NCBI RefSeq assembly: GCF_019249295.1
Contig: NZ_JAESDH010000004.1
Coordinates: 124,001-188,000 of the forward strand
From: Alteromonas antoniana
GTDB taxonomy: Bacteria > Pseudomonadota > Gammaproteobacteria > Enterobacterales > Alteromonadaceae
Reading direction: 5' to 3'
Length of the DNA stretch: 64,000 nucleotides
Part shown: positions 1 to 8,290 of the stretch, piece after piece
How positions within the stretch are numbered: the first letter of the stretch is position 1
Layout of the letters: the number at the start of each line of letters is the position of its first letter
Position numbers and translations under genes: made by a program
The notes under the pieces: generated by a model
Seen by the model: only the letters and a program-made list of their open reading frames with translations
Told to the model about the DNA's origin: nothing
Databases searched by the model: none

Positions 1-27
1 GCTATGACAATTCCTGCTATCTACCGC

Positions 28-780
28 TTAGCAGGCAGCAAGCGAGAAAGCCACATCAGCATCTACCGACGGGCCCATGCCATCTTCCGGTGAAAACCAC
101 ATAAAGCGAAGTGCGTAACGGTACTTGTTACCACTGACAGTAGGGAAGTAGCCATTGTCCACCTGGCAGCGGATCCTCAGCAGTTCATTCTTGTCATCCG
201 CAACACCTTGATAAAACCCATTAATGGCTTCAAGTTTCTGAAAATGACCGCGCTCTCTTAAAAATGACAGACTGATAGCGATAGCATCCTCAAGCACAGT
301 AAGCGAGGATAGCCAGTCAGCTACATCTTGCTGACGGGATTCAATGGGCTGGTTTAACCAGAAATGCAGGTTTGGCAAATCAAAGCTGCAGGCACCGCCC
401 GGAATGGCGAAGCGCTGTCGGATGGATGACAGAAACTTGTCTTCCCGTAATTCAAGACCAAACTTTTTGCTGGCTTTCAGTTTTTCTCGCAAGCTGATAA
501 TGGAGCGTAACGCCTGATCCAGCGCATCACTGTTTATTTTTGGGTGTTGCGACCAGTGCACCAGGTTTTTTTCGTGAGCATCTAAGTCTTTCAGTATATC
601 GGTGCGCAAATCCAGTCTGTCGAAAAGATCCAGCAGAATAAACAGCTGATCGAAGAAGTACATCTGAAGTGGCGCCGTTTGCACCTGTGCACCTGTCTTC
701 AGTTGAGTCATCAATTGCTCAACGCGCAGGTAATTACGGACTTTTTCCTTTAGGGGAAATTCAAAAACGGCGTCAGACAT
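28..780 (-). CDS. zapD: Cell division protein ZapD (DUF1342 family)
   Basis: A 250-residue cytoplasmic protein with no signal peptide, matching the ZapD/YacF family along its length (starts MSDAVFEFPLKEKVRNYLR, mostly helical first half, then a beta-rich C-terminal half with FPTVSGNKYRYALRFMWF). ZapD cross-links and bundles FtsZ filaments at the division ring. A ribosome site (AAGGA) lies just upstream of the ATG. Position next to coaE and the pil genes is the usual gammaproteobacterial order, and yacG would be expected just beyond the left window edge. Here a roughly 620-base gap with an inverted-repeat element separates it from coaE, so it probably has its own promoter. Confidence 0.95.
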   Translation of the reverse strand: MSDAVFEFPLKEKVRNYLRVEQLMTQLKTGAQVQTAPLQMYFFDQLFILLDLFDRLDLRTDILKDLDAHEKNLVHWSQHPKINSDALDQALRSIISLREKLKASKKFGLELREDKFLSSIRQRFAIPGGACSFDLPNLHFWLNQPIESRQQDVADWLSSLTVLEDAIAISLSFLRERGHFQKLEAINGFYQGVADDKNELLRIRCQVDNGYFPTVSGNKYRYALRFMWFSPEDGMGPSVDADVAFSLAAC

Positions 781-1124
781 GGAGTTCCTTAGTTGATATT
801 CAGATCGAACTACAGCGTAAAATTAACAAAATTTCAAGCGCAAGAGCTATTTAATACGCATATCCTATCGATATGGACGTGGCGAAGTGGCAGTACGTGA
901 CCAGACTCTGATCATAATTGGAAAGCAATATTGGAGCCGAAACGTAGCAATGTATTTTCGGTACACCCATTTTTGAATACGTTGCAAAGGTCAACACTCT
1001 CTAGGAAGGTGCGACTACAGACTTAATCGAACATTCCCAGTGCACCTTTGCAAGGTTGTACACTATTTACAGATAAACGCAACCCGGTGGCAACGAGGAG
1101 GCCGCTGTTACTCACTGTTATTTT
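781..1124. other. Non-coding stretch upstream of zapD
   Basis: No convincing gene. The zapD promoter should lie here. A short imperfect repeat of a TTGCAAAGGT-type word occurs twice in opposite orientation (about 972-987 and 1041-1056), with no recognised meaning. Confidence 0.4.
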
Positions 1125-1390
1125 AGAGCCTGTTTATCTTTGTTCAGTGCTTATGCAGACGGCCAGTTTTGTGCCAGACAATCGCAAATGGGCGAAGTTT
1201 AGGGGGCCTAAATAAGTGAATTTGTGGGCCGCATGGCGCGAAACTGGCCACTGCCCACAGGGTTGGAGCGGAAACGCCCTACTACTGCGTTATCAGCCGC
1301 TTATTTGGATTGCCAAACCACGCTGCTTCTGCCTTGTATTAGGGCGTTTTAGCATCCAACATAAATACTGAACAAAGATAAACAGGCTCT
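1125..1390. mobile_element. MITE-like element with perfect 24-bp terminal inverted repeats
   Basis: The first 24 bases (1125-1148, beginning AGAGCCTGTTTATC) are the exact reverse complement of 1367-1390. Inside, shorter inverted pairs are visible: GGCCAGTTT at 1161-1169 with AAACTGGCC at 1241-1249, and AAACGCCCT at 1272-1280 with AGGGCGTTT at 1341-1349. The element is about 266 bp, has no transposase and no believable reading frame, and abuts the coaE stop codon region. No clear target-site duplication was seen. Size, perfect ends and lack of coding capacity fit a non-autonomous miniature element; the parent insertion sequence is unknown. Confidence 0.7.
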
Positions 1391-1404
1391 GAGGTCGTGC
1401 TGAT

Positions 1405-2013
1405 TTATTGCTCTTCGGCGAGACGCAGATAGCGGATATGACAGGCGGTGACCTGCTCTCTGAGAGAATCTTTACTGCCCGTGTTGTCGATGACGTCATC
1501 AGCAGCCTGCAGTCGTTCTTCGCGACTGGCCTGTGACGCCATGATGTTGCGGATCGTTTGTTCGCTGCTACCGTCCCGATGCATCGCTCTTTCAAGTTGT
1601 TGCTGTTCAGTGCAGTCGACAACAAGTACACGGTTCACCATGGTGGTGAGGTTATTTTCAATGAGCAAGGGAACAGCAAGAATACAATATTCACTGGTGC
1701 TGTTCTGAATGCCACTTTGCATCGCTTCACGAATAAGTGGGTGTAGCAGCGCGTTTAACCAGGTTTTGTTATCAGCATTGTGGAAGACAACCTCGCGCAG
1801 CTGTGCGCGGTTTAACGTGCCATCAGCAAGCAAAATCGTTTCGCCGAACTTACTGACGATTTCCTTTAAGCCGACGGATCCGGGCTTAACCACATCTCTG
1901 GCGACCACATCAGCATCGATAATATCAACGCCATGAGACTCGAACAGGGTAGTGACGGCCGATTTTCCGCTGCCTATGCCGCCAGTCAGGCCAATAACCA
2001 GTTTTTTGGGCAT
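1405..2013 (-). CDS. coaE: Dephospho-CoA kinase
   Basis: A 202-residue P-loop kinase that catalyses the last step of coenzyme A synthesis, phosphorylating the 3' hydroxyl of dephospho-CoA. The Walker A motif LTGGIGSGKS is at residues 9-18, followed by the family's DADVVAR segment and the lid region with HRDGSSEQTIRNIMASQ. Length is normal. Its ATG overlaps the pilD stop codon by one base (TAATG on the minus strand), so the two are translationally coupled. The gene ends only 15 bases from the MITE-like element. Confidence 0.96.
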   Translation of the reverse strand: MPKKLVIGLTGGIGSGKSAVTTLFESHGVDIIDADVVARDVVKPGSVGLKEIVSKFGETILLADGTLNRAQLREVVFHNADNKTWLNALLHPLIREAMQSGIQNSTSEYCILAVPLLIENNLTTMVNRVLVVDCTEQQQLERAMHRDGSSEQTIRNIMASQASREERLQAADDVIDNTGSKDSLREQVTACHIRYLRLAEEQ

Positions 2014-2897
2014 TATCCCAGTACCCAGTTGAGATAGGTTTCAATAATAGTGTCTTTATAGAGTAAGGCGATCCAGCCCGCTACTGCCAGATACGGTCCA
2101 AACGGTATCGCCAGAGATTTCCCCTTATTTTGAAAAACCATAATAGCGATGCCGGCGATGGCACCTACCAGTGAAGACAGCAAAATAATCACCGGCAAGC
2201 CTTGCCAGCCAGTGAATGCACCAAGAGCCGCGAGTAATTTAAAATCGCCATAGCCCATGCCTTCTTTGCCGGTGAGTAATTTAAACGCCCAATAGACCGA
2301 CCACAAACTTAAATAGCCTGCGGCAGCGCCAATAATAGCGTCGGTTGGGCCTACAAACACATTAGCAGTGCTAAGTAGTAATCCCAGCCATAACAGTGGG
2401 AGTGTGAGCTGGTCCGGCAGCAACATTTTATCAAGATCGATAAATAACAGGGCTATCAGTACAAAGCTAAACAGTACAGCCCACAGGGCCTGTACAGACG
2501 GACCAAAATGCCAGGCAGCGAAAGTACAGGTTATCGCCGTGAATAACTCAACCAGCGGATAGCGAACAGAAATGGGGGCCCGGCAGGCGGCGCATTTGCC
2601 GCGCAGCAAAATATAGCTGATTACCGGAATATTTTCCCAGGCTCTGATTTTATGATTGCACTTTGGGCAGGTGCTGTCAGGCTTTATCAGGTTGAATGTT
2701 TCTGATTCGGTGGTTGCTACCTCATCATCAGAAGAAAAGTAGCTCTGATATTCCTGCTTCCAGCTACGCTCCATCATGATGGGAAGGCGGTGAATAACCA
2801 CATTCAGAAAGCTGCCAACCATCAGGCTGACAATAAAAACGACACTGTAAAAGAATGCCGGCATTTGCAGGCTTAATGTAACAACAGATTCCAACAT
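2013..2897 (-). CDS. pilD: Type IV prepilin peptidase / N-methyltransferase PilD
   Basis: A 294-residue polytopic inner-membrane aspartic protease that cleaves prepilin leaders and N-methylates the new N-terminal Phe. The cytoplasmic zinc-binding domain has two CxxC pairs (C77/C80 and C102/C105), typical of bifunctional enzymes. Catalytic aspartates lie in DLDKMLLPD and in the GxGD motif of GYGDFKLLAALG. About seven to eight hydrophobic segments follow. It would process the neighbouring pilin PilA and probably type II secretion pseudopilins. It is separated from pilC by a strong hairpin but is overlapped by coaE. Confidence 0.96.
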   Translation of the reverse strand: MLESVVTLSLQMPAFFYSVVFIVSLMVGSFLNVVIHRLPIMMERSWKQEYQSYFSSDDEVATTESETFNLIKPDSTCPKCNHKIRAWENIPVISYILLRGKCAACRAPISVRYPLVELFTAITCTFAAWHFGPSVQALWAVLFSFVLIALLFIDLDKMLLPDQLTLPLLWLGLLLSTANVFVGPTDAIIGAAAGYLSLWSVYWAFKLLTGKEGMGYGDFKLLAALGAFTGWQGLPVIILLSSLVGAIAGIAIMVFQNKGKSLAIPFGPYLAVAGWIALLYKDTIIETYLNWVLG

Positions 2898-2925
2898 GGA
2901 TTATTTTTTGTCTGTATGAAGAGCT

Positions 2926-2954
2926 GAAAAGACTGCCAGACTGGCAGCCTTTTC
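2926..2954 (-). terminator. Hairpin between pilC and pilD
   Basis: Arms 2926-2939 and 2941-2954 are complementary with one mismatch. Read on the minus strand it is a GC-rich stem (GGCTGCCAG/CTGGCAG) running into TTTTC. It looks like an intrinsic terminator or attenuator after pilC, which would reduce read-through into pilD-coaE. Confidence 0.6.
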
Positions 2955-3031
2955 ACAATGGAAAGATGTATTATCAGTGCAAAACATAGCTGTCACTTGA
3001 CTCAGCAGCTTCATGAATGTGTCGATAGGAT

Positions 3032-4243
3032 CTATACAACATTACCCATTTCGAAAATAGGTAGATACATCGCAATGATTAATCCGCCGATGACAACACC
3101 CAATACTGCCATAATCATGGGCTCCAGAAGACTGGTGAGGCCGTCAACCATATCGTCAACCTCTGCTTCGTATATCGTAGCTATTTTTGACAGCATTTCA
3201 TCTACTGCGCCTGACTCTTCACCAATAGCAACCATTTGCGTCACCATATCAGGAAAGACATTGGTTGCCCGCATCGCTTTATGCATAGGCATACCGCCCG
3301 ATACCTCATTTCGCATAAATAAGATAGCATCACGATAAACAGCATTTCCCGAAGCACCGGCAGCAGATTCCAGCGCGCCGATGAGAGGAACACCTGCTGC
3401 AAATGTCGTTGATAGCGTACGAGTAAACCGCGCGATACTTGCCTTCTTCAGAATTTCGCCAACAACTGGTGTTTTTAGAATTTGTTTATCAATCTTGTCA
3501 CGCAGTTTGAGAGATTTTTTGTATGCCCGCATAAACAGGAAACCGGCCACAGCTGCACCAATAGCGATAAATACACCATAGTTCTGTACGAATGCTGAAA
3601 TAGCGAGAACGAACTGAGTGAAAGCGGGAAGCTCAGCACCAAAACTACTGAAAATCTCTTCAAACTGAGGCACCACGAAAATCAACAGAATGGTAGTTAC
3701 AATAAACGCTACAACCAGAACGGCGATGGGGTAGAACATCGCTTTTTTGATCTTTGATTTAAGCGCTTCAGCTTTCTCTTTGTAAGTCGCAATACGGTCA
3801 TAAATGGTTTCAAGAGCACCAGATTGTTCACCGGTTGCGACCAGGTCACAGTATAAGTCATCAAAATGGTCTGGGTGCTTTCTAAGAGCAACAGACAAAG
3901 GATTACCTGCTTTCACTTCGTCAGTAATCTCGCCTAACAAGTCACGCATCGTGCGCTTAGCATGCCCTTGAGCAATCATTTCCAAAGATTGGATGAGCGT
4001 TACGCCAGCCCCAAGCATGGTAGCAATTTGCCGGGAGACAACCGAAATGTCGGCGGCAGTTATTTTCTGATTGCCTCGACCAAAAAGAGGCGTTGCCAGC
4101 TTTTTAACTTTATTCGCTGAAATCCCCTGACGACGAAGCAGGTTTTTAGCCTCAACTAGTGACGTGGCGGATATTTCCCCTTTACGTGAGCTGCCATGCC
4201 GGTCTTTGCCCTGCCAGGTAAATACGGTTGCTGCCTTGGCCAT
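3032..4243 (-). CDS. pilC: Type IV pilus inner-membrane platform protein PilC
   Basis: A 403-residue protein of the GspF/PilC family with two repeated T2SSF domains (about residues 70-195 and 270-395), each followed by hydrophobic segments; conserved features include GVTLIQSLEMIA, the GEQSGALE and GEESGAVDEML repeats and a C-terminal LLEPMIMAVLGVVIGG membrane segment. It is the inner-membrane platform that the assembly ATPase PilB and retraction ATPase PilT act on. Usually pilB lies immediately upstream; here only 106 bases and a terminator separate pilC from pilA, so PilB must be encoded elsewhere if the pilus works. Confidence 0.96.
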   Translation of the reverse strand: MAKAATVFTWQGKDRHGSSRKGEISATSLVEAKNLLRRQGISANKVKKLATPLFGRGNQKITAADISVVSRQIATMLGAGVTLIQSLEMIAQGHAKRTMRDLLGEITDEVKAGNPLSVALRKHPDHFDDLYCDLVATGEQSGALETIYDRIATYKEKAEALKSKIKKAMFYPIAVLVVAFIVTTILLIFVVPQFEEIFSSFGAELPAFTQFVLAISAFVQNYGVFIAIGAAVAGFLFMRAYKKSLKLRDKIDKQILKTPVVGEILKKASIARFTRTLSTTFAAGVPLIGALESAAGASGNAVYRDAILFMRNEVSGGMPMHKAMRATNVFPDMVTQMVAIGEESGAVDEMLSKIATIYEAEVDDMVDGLTSLLEPMIMAVLGVVIGGLIIAMYLPIFEMGNVV

Positions 4244-4298
4244 GAGTATTACCTCAGAAAATGTTGAAGGAGGTTAGGATTACTGATGTTCTGAAGAC

Positions 4299-4328
4299 AA
4301 CAAAGCCCAGTATTCACCGGGCTTTGTT
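4299..4328 (-). terminator. Intrinsic terminator of pilA
   Basis: A perfect 10-bp stem (AACAAAGCCC with GGGCTTTGTT) around a 10-base loop, followed on the minus strand by a T-rich run. It ends the pilA transcript, so pilC must start from its own promoter in the roughly 55 bases between this hairpin and its ATG. Confidence 0.8.
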
Positions 4329-4349
4329 TAAACTATTACTGGCTGATAA

Positions 4350-4784
4350 TTAGCACAGTGTTGCTGGGTCGCACGCTGAATCCCAAGTCACTTTACGAGT
4401 GGCCATATCCAGCGTTGGAGTAATAGTGAAGGTTGCTCCAGCCAGATCAGAATCGGTTGGGGCTTCTGCTTCGATTTCACCCGCAGTAGTGGTCAAACCT
4501 ACAACACCTGCACCAACAGTAACGTTATCAGGAATACCGTTGCTACCACCCTCGCAGTTAGCTAGTACAGCGGCTGCGTCTGCACCAGACTGGGTTTGCG
4601 CACAAACCTCAACCGCAGATTTAGCGGCAGCAGTCGCGTTAGTCACTTCAGTGAAGCGTGCTTTCTGCGTGTAGTTCTGATAAGCCGGCAGTGCGATGGC
4701 TGCCAGGATACCGATGATAGCAACAACGATCATCAGTTCGATTAGTGTAAAACCTTTTTGGTTAGATGCTTTAACTTGTTTCAT
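4350..4784 (-). CDS. pilA: Type IV major pilin PilA
   Basis: A 144-residue type IVa pilin. The short positively charged leader ends at Gly11 and cleavage before Phe12 exposes [20 protein letters not shown]; Glu16 is the conserved Glu5 of the mature protein. The globular part has four cysteines: an internal pair (VEVCAQ and LANCEG) and a C-terminal pair (SACDPATLC), the latter being the usual disulfide-bounded D-region. The ribosome site GGAGA lies ahead of the ATG. Monocistronic, with its own terminator. The substrate of PilD encoded nearby. Confidence 0.96.
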   Translation of the reverse strand: MKQVKASNQKGFTLIELMIVVAIIGILAAIALPAYQNYTQKARFTEVTNATAAAKSAVEVCAQTQSGADAAAVLANCEGGSNGIPDNVTVGAGVVGLTTTAGEIEAEAPTDSDLAGATFTITPTLDMATRKVTWDSACDPATLC

Positions 4785-5024
4785 GGTCTTTCTCCGGGAC
4801 GTGTATCACGCTTTTAAAATAAATTTCATTCAACATTACGTTATATACCTGAGGCGTTCTGTCCAACGTCCCCGGTACTTGATTGTCAGTATAGAAAGAG
4901 TTTTGTATCTGACAAGTATCAGAAAATATACCGTGGTGTTCGTTTTGGTGAACATAATGTGTTCAATGTCATACCCTAACGTGGCTGCAGTAAGTAATAA
5001 CTATCTGCTATACACCGCAGAAAA

Positions 5025-5882
5025 TCAGCCTTCCAGCGTTACTCTTAAGGACAGGTCAATAGCCTGTACATGTTTGGTTAACGCGCCTGAAGAAATGTAA
5101 TCCACACCTATTGACCCTAAAGAAAAGAGTCTGTCGTCAGTAATATTGCCTGATACTTCCAGTTTACACTGACCGTTATTCATGTCGACTGCGCGTTGGA
5201 TCTGTTCATTATCAAAGTTATCCAGCATGACGATATCTGCTCCGGCTGCTTTTGCCTGTGCAAACTCTTCAAGGTTCTCAACTTCTACTTCTACCGGCTT
5301 GTCAGGGTGATCCTGCTTTGCCTTTGTAACTGCATTGGCAATTCCACCGCACGCCATGATGTGGTTTTCCTTAATAAGAAAAGCATCAAACAACCCCACA
5401 CGATGATTTTTCCCGCCACCACAGGTTACCGCATACTTTTGTGCAAGACGTAAACCCGGCAGCGTTTTACGGGTATCCAGAATGCGTGTTGGGCTGTCTT
5501 TCAGAATAGACGCATAGTAATGCGTCACCGTGGCGGTGCCGGAAAGCGTTTGTAAGAAGTTGAGCGCTGTGCGCTCGGCAGTCAAAATACCGCGGGCTGG
5601 CCCGCTGATGCGACATAAACGTGTGTCGGCCGATACCTTATCGCCATCTTTCACATGCCACTCGATACGAATGGCAGAATCAACCAGCGCAAATGCGGCT
5701 GTCGCCCAGTCGACTCCGCACACGACACAGTCTTCCCGGGTGATAATGGTCGCGTTGGCCTGCGCCCCGTTATCAATCAGGTTTGCGGTGATGTCCTGTG
5801 AGGGCAGTAGTTCGCCACCCAAGTCTTCTTCAAGGGCAAGAGTGACTTGTTTTTCAATATGGCGTAAATCCGGGCGTGTCAT
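5025..5882 (-). CDS. nadC: Nicotinate-nucleotide pyrophosphorylase (carboxylating)
   Basis: A 285-residue quinolinate phosphoribosyltransferase that makes nicotinate mononucleotide from quinolinate and PRPP in de novo NAD synthesis. Family hallmarks are present: ERTALNFLQTLSGTAT, DTRKTLPGLRLAQKYAVTCGG, KENH, VEVEVENLEEF and the C-terminal GVDYISSGALTKH. Length is typical. The nadC-ampDE neighbourhood is conserved in gammaproteobacteria. It lies 18 bases downstream of the aspartic protease gene and is probably co-transcribed with it. Confidence 0.96.
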   Translation of the reverse strand: MTRPDLRHIEKQVTLALEEDLGGELLPSQDITANLIDNGAQANATIITREDCVVCGVDWATAAFALVDSAIRIEWHVKDGDKVSADTRLCRISGPARGILTAERTALNFLQTLSGTATVTHYYASILKDSPTRILDTRKTLPGLRLAQKYAVTCGGGKNHRVGLFDAFLIKENHIMACGGIANAVTKAKQDHPDKPVEVEVENLEEFAQAKAAGADIVMLDNFDNEQIQRAVDMNNGQCKLEVSGNITDDRLFSLGSIGVDYISSGALTKHVQAIDLSLRVTLEG

Positions 5883-5900
5883 GGCGTATTGCTCGTCTTG

Positions 5901-6410
5901 TCAAAGGGTACGCAATATTAACCATTCCCCACGCTGAGTAAACTCCAATTGGCGCAAAACGCTCATTCCCAGCAAAATCTGGTCGCTTTGCATACCAGGA
6001 TTAAGGTTTCCCCGAATGCCACTTAACTGAATATCGCCTATACGAAGTGAGTCGATCTGCGTCTCTGCTATGCGAACTGAACCATTGGCGGTGTTTGCCA
6101 GGCCGGTTCTGCCAGCAAGCAGTCCGAGTTCCTGTTGCAGGTGAGCCGGTACAGAGACATCTGTGGCACCGGTATCTACCAGAAAAGTCACCGGCACATC
6201 ATTAATATAGCCGCTGGTTACGTAATGACCGGCACGGTTTTGCTTTAGCCTGACTTCCGTCTGATTATCAATACGCATTGATTCGGGCTCCTGGTTTGGA
6301 TTTACCTGCTTCTCAAGTAAATCGCCGAAAACCAGTATCAGCAGGCCGAAGGCGCATACCCATGCCAGCACATACATCCACTTACCTGCACCTGTTGTGT
6401 TTTGCGTCAT
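5901..6410 (-). CDS. Membrane-anchored retropepsin-like aspartic protease (TIGR02281-type)
   Basis: A 169-residue protein with one N-terminal membrane helix (WMYVLAWVCAFGLLILVFGDLL) and a single retropepsin-like lobe containing the catalytic motif FLVDTGATDVSVP and the later hydrophobic-Gly motif ILLGMSVLRQLEF. Single-lobed enzymes of this clan act as dimers, here on the periplasmic side. The start was chosen at the ATG complementary to 6408-6410 because it has an AGGA site; an upstream in-frame start at 6485 has none and would add a poor leader. Substrate unknown. Likely in one transcript with nadC and divergent from ampD. Confidence 0.85.
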   Translation of the reverse strand: MTQNTTGAGKWMYVLAWVCAFGLLILVFGDLLEKQVNPNQEPESMRIDNQTEVRLKQNRAGHYVTSGYINDVPVTFLVDTGATDVSVPAHLQQELGLLAGRTGLANTANGSVRIAETQIDSLRIGDIQLSGIRGNLNPGMQSDQILLGMSVLRQLEFTQRGEWLILRTL

Positions 6411-6543
6411 TTTATTCCTGTTATATTTGCCAACTGAGTCGTCAAGCCGCGTACAAGCGGTTATTACTACCGTTGTTACAAGCACCCTGTTACTCTGATG
6501 TCACACTTTCACTATTGATTTGTCAATATTGCTAGGCTCTTGC

Positions 6544-7107
6544 ATGAATTCAAACCCGGACTATTTTGCGCACGCTACCCGTGTCGACTGCAGCTTTTGG
6601 GATGCGCGGCCAGATAATGTCGAGATCTCGCTACTGGTTATTCACAACATTAGTCTGCCTCCCGGCGAATTTGGTACGTCAGGTATTCGTGATTTGTTTA
6701 CCGGCACTCTGGATAAAACGGCGCACCCGTTTTACAAAGACATCGCCCATTTGCGGGTCTCTGCGCACTGCGTTATTTACCGCGACGGGCGTATTGAGCA
6801 GTATGTGCCTTTCAGCGGGCGGGCCTGGCATGCCGGAGTTTCTTCTTTTCAGGGCCGTAAGCAGTGCAACGACTACGCGATAGGCATCGAACTGGAAGGC
6901 ACGGATGAGCTTCCCTATACCGATGCGCAGTATGCGTCGCTGACATCGTTAAGCAAACACATCCTGTTGCACTATCCTCTGATCACTTGCGGGCGCATTA
7001 TCGGGCATAATGATATCGCACCGGGGAGAAAAACCGATCCCGGCCCGTATTTCGACTGGGCCAGGTACCGGCAGTCTCTCTTTGATAACAGGGAATCACA
7101 ATTATGA
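6544..7107 (+). CDS. ampD: 1,6-anhydro-N-acetylmuramyl-L-alanine amidase AmpD
   Basis: A 187-residue cytoplasmic zinc amidase that removes the peptide from anhydromuropeptides during peptidoglycan recycling, so controlling the beta-lactamase-inducing signal in species with AmpR. Zinc ligands are visible in VIHNISLPP (His) and GHNDIAPGRKTDPGPYF (His and Asp). The ATG at 6544 follows a TAGG element seven bases upstream; a TTG eight codons earlier is less likely. Overlaps ampE by four bases. Confidence 0.95.
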   Translation: MNSNPDYFAHATRVDCSFWDARPDNVEISLLVIHNISLPPGEFGTSGIRDLFTGTLDKTAHPFYKDIAHLRVSAHCVIYRDGRIEQYVPFSGRAWHAGVSSFQGRKQCNDYAIGIELEGTDELPYTDAQYASLTSLSKHILLHYPLITCGRIIGHNDIAPGRKTDPGPYFDWARYRQSLFDNRESQL

Positions 7108-7976
7108 TGTTAATTAGCTTGCTCATTGTACTGTCGCTGGAGCGTAGCCTGGAAAAGACCCCGGCATGGCATGTTGAACGCTATGCGGAGCAGTTCCGGC
7201 GGTGGGCAACAGACAGAGGCTGGATAAAAGAGGATACGGAAGCTGTTCAGGTATGGGGCGTACTGCTGCTGCCGGCGCTATTGCTTGCGCTTATCGAGCA
7301 CTGGTTGCTTGGCACATTTCTGACGTTCCTGGAGCAAACTGTTGTTCTGTTTATTTGTATTGGCTGCCCTGCATTACGCGCCACTTATCAGTGTTTTCTT
7401 AAGGCCGCGGAACGGGGCGATTTGGAAGCCTGTACGCTGTACACCGATCAGTTGGGGCACAGTGGATGTAACTATCAGCAAGAAGGCACGCAGGCGCAGT
7501 CTGAAGGGAAAACCTTTGGACAGCATCTGACATGGCTGAACTATCAGCATTATGCGGCAGTGATCTTGTGGTTTCTGGCTTTTGGGGCTCCGGGAGCCGT
7601 GTTTTATACCTTTACCCGCAGTGCACATGATGCCTTTTGTGAATCAGAATCATCACTAGCGCAGGCGACCGCGCGGCTGCTTTACGCCCTCGACTTCATC
7701 CCGGTGCGTATTACGGCCTTTGGGCTGCTGATGATGGGACACTTCTCCAATGCGTTTCCAACATGGATAAAGTCACTGACAGACCTTCAAACGATGCCCC
7801 GACAGTTGCTAACGACCATTGCCGGTAAAGCGGAAATGCTCACACCGGAGGAACAGGCTGCGCAGAAAGAAAATGCGGCGGTTGAACCCAAGGTGCTGGT
7901 AAAACTGGCGAAGCGCAACATTCTGTTTTTGCTTGTTGTGACAGCGGCACTCACTCTGGTGGGGACATTGTCCTGA
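7104..7976 (+). CDS. ampE: Regulatory signalling modulator protein AmpE
   Basis: A 290-residue inner-membrane protein with about four hydrophobic segments (two near residues 50-85, one near 145-165 and one at the C-terminus, ILFLLVVTAALTLVGTL) and family features SLERSLEKTPAWH near the N-terminus. AmpE is encoded next to AmpD in many gammaproteobacteria and is proposed to modulate the ampD-linked muropeptide signal. The start codon overlaps the ampD stop codon, indicating translational coupling. Confidence 0.92.
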   Translation: MMLISLLIVLSLERSLEKTPAWHVERYAEQFRRWATDRGWIKEDTEAVQVWGVLLLPALLLALIEHWLLGTFLTFLEQTVVLFICIGCPALRATYQCFLKAAERGDLEACTLYTDQLGHSGCNYQQEGTQAQSEGKTFGQHLTWLNYQHYAAVILWFLAFGAPGAVFYTFTRSAHDAFCESESSLAQATARLLYALDFIPVRITAFGLLMMGHFSNAFPTWIKSLTDLQTMPRQLLTTIAGKAEMLTPEEQAAQKENAAVEPKVLVKLAKRNILFLLVVTAALTLVGTLS

Positions 7977-8044
7977 TCATTCAGTGGCTATTACCCTTAC
8001 TACTCTCCCTGACCATTTCTTAATACGGACAGGAAAAGCAAGAC

Positions 8045-8071
8045 ATTACTGGCTGTTTTGCAGCCAGTAAT
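8045..8071. terminator. Stem-loop downstream of ampE
   Basis: Perfect 11-bp arms (ATTACTGGCTG and CAGCCAGTAAT) around a five-base loop. No T-run follows, so it may be a transcript-end stabiliser rather than a classic intrinsic terminator. Confidence 0.5.
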
Positions 8072-8209
8072 CCTCATCAGACCAGTTTTGCGCAACCCAT
8101 TTTTTGCAACAAATTCAACAATAAAGCTTAACAAATAGCAGCCTGGTCCCGGCCTGCTATGCTTGTCACTATTTACGTGCGAAACATTCTGACCTACACT
8201 GTATAGGTA

Positions 8210-8226
8210 AAATGGTATTACCAATT
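8210..8226 (+). promoter_or_regulatory. PdhR operator upstream of pdhR
   Basis: AAATGGTATTACCAATT matches the established PdhR box AATTGGTnnnACCAATT at 13 of 14 defined positions. It lies 65 bases before the pdhR start, fitting autoregulation of pdhR-aceEF relieved by pyruvate. A second palindrome, GTAAACTTGTTTAC (8239-8252), lies between the box and the gene and overlaps a TACAAT that could be a -10 element. Confidence 0.85.
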
Positions 8227-8290
8227 GTGGGTGGCGTCGTAAACTTGTTTACAATTTAGCCGCCTTTTTTCGTAAGCGGGACTAAGATAA

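Noticed and set aside
8000..8224. 74-residue minus-strand frame between ampE and pdhR
   Set aside because: It crosses the stem-loop and the PdhR operator and has no recognisable features.
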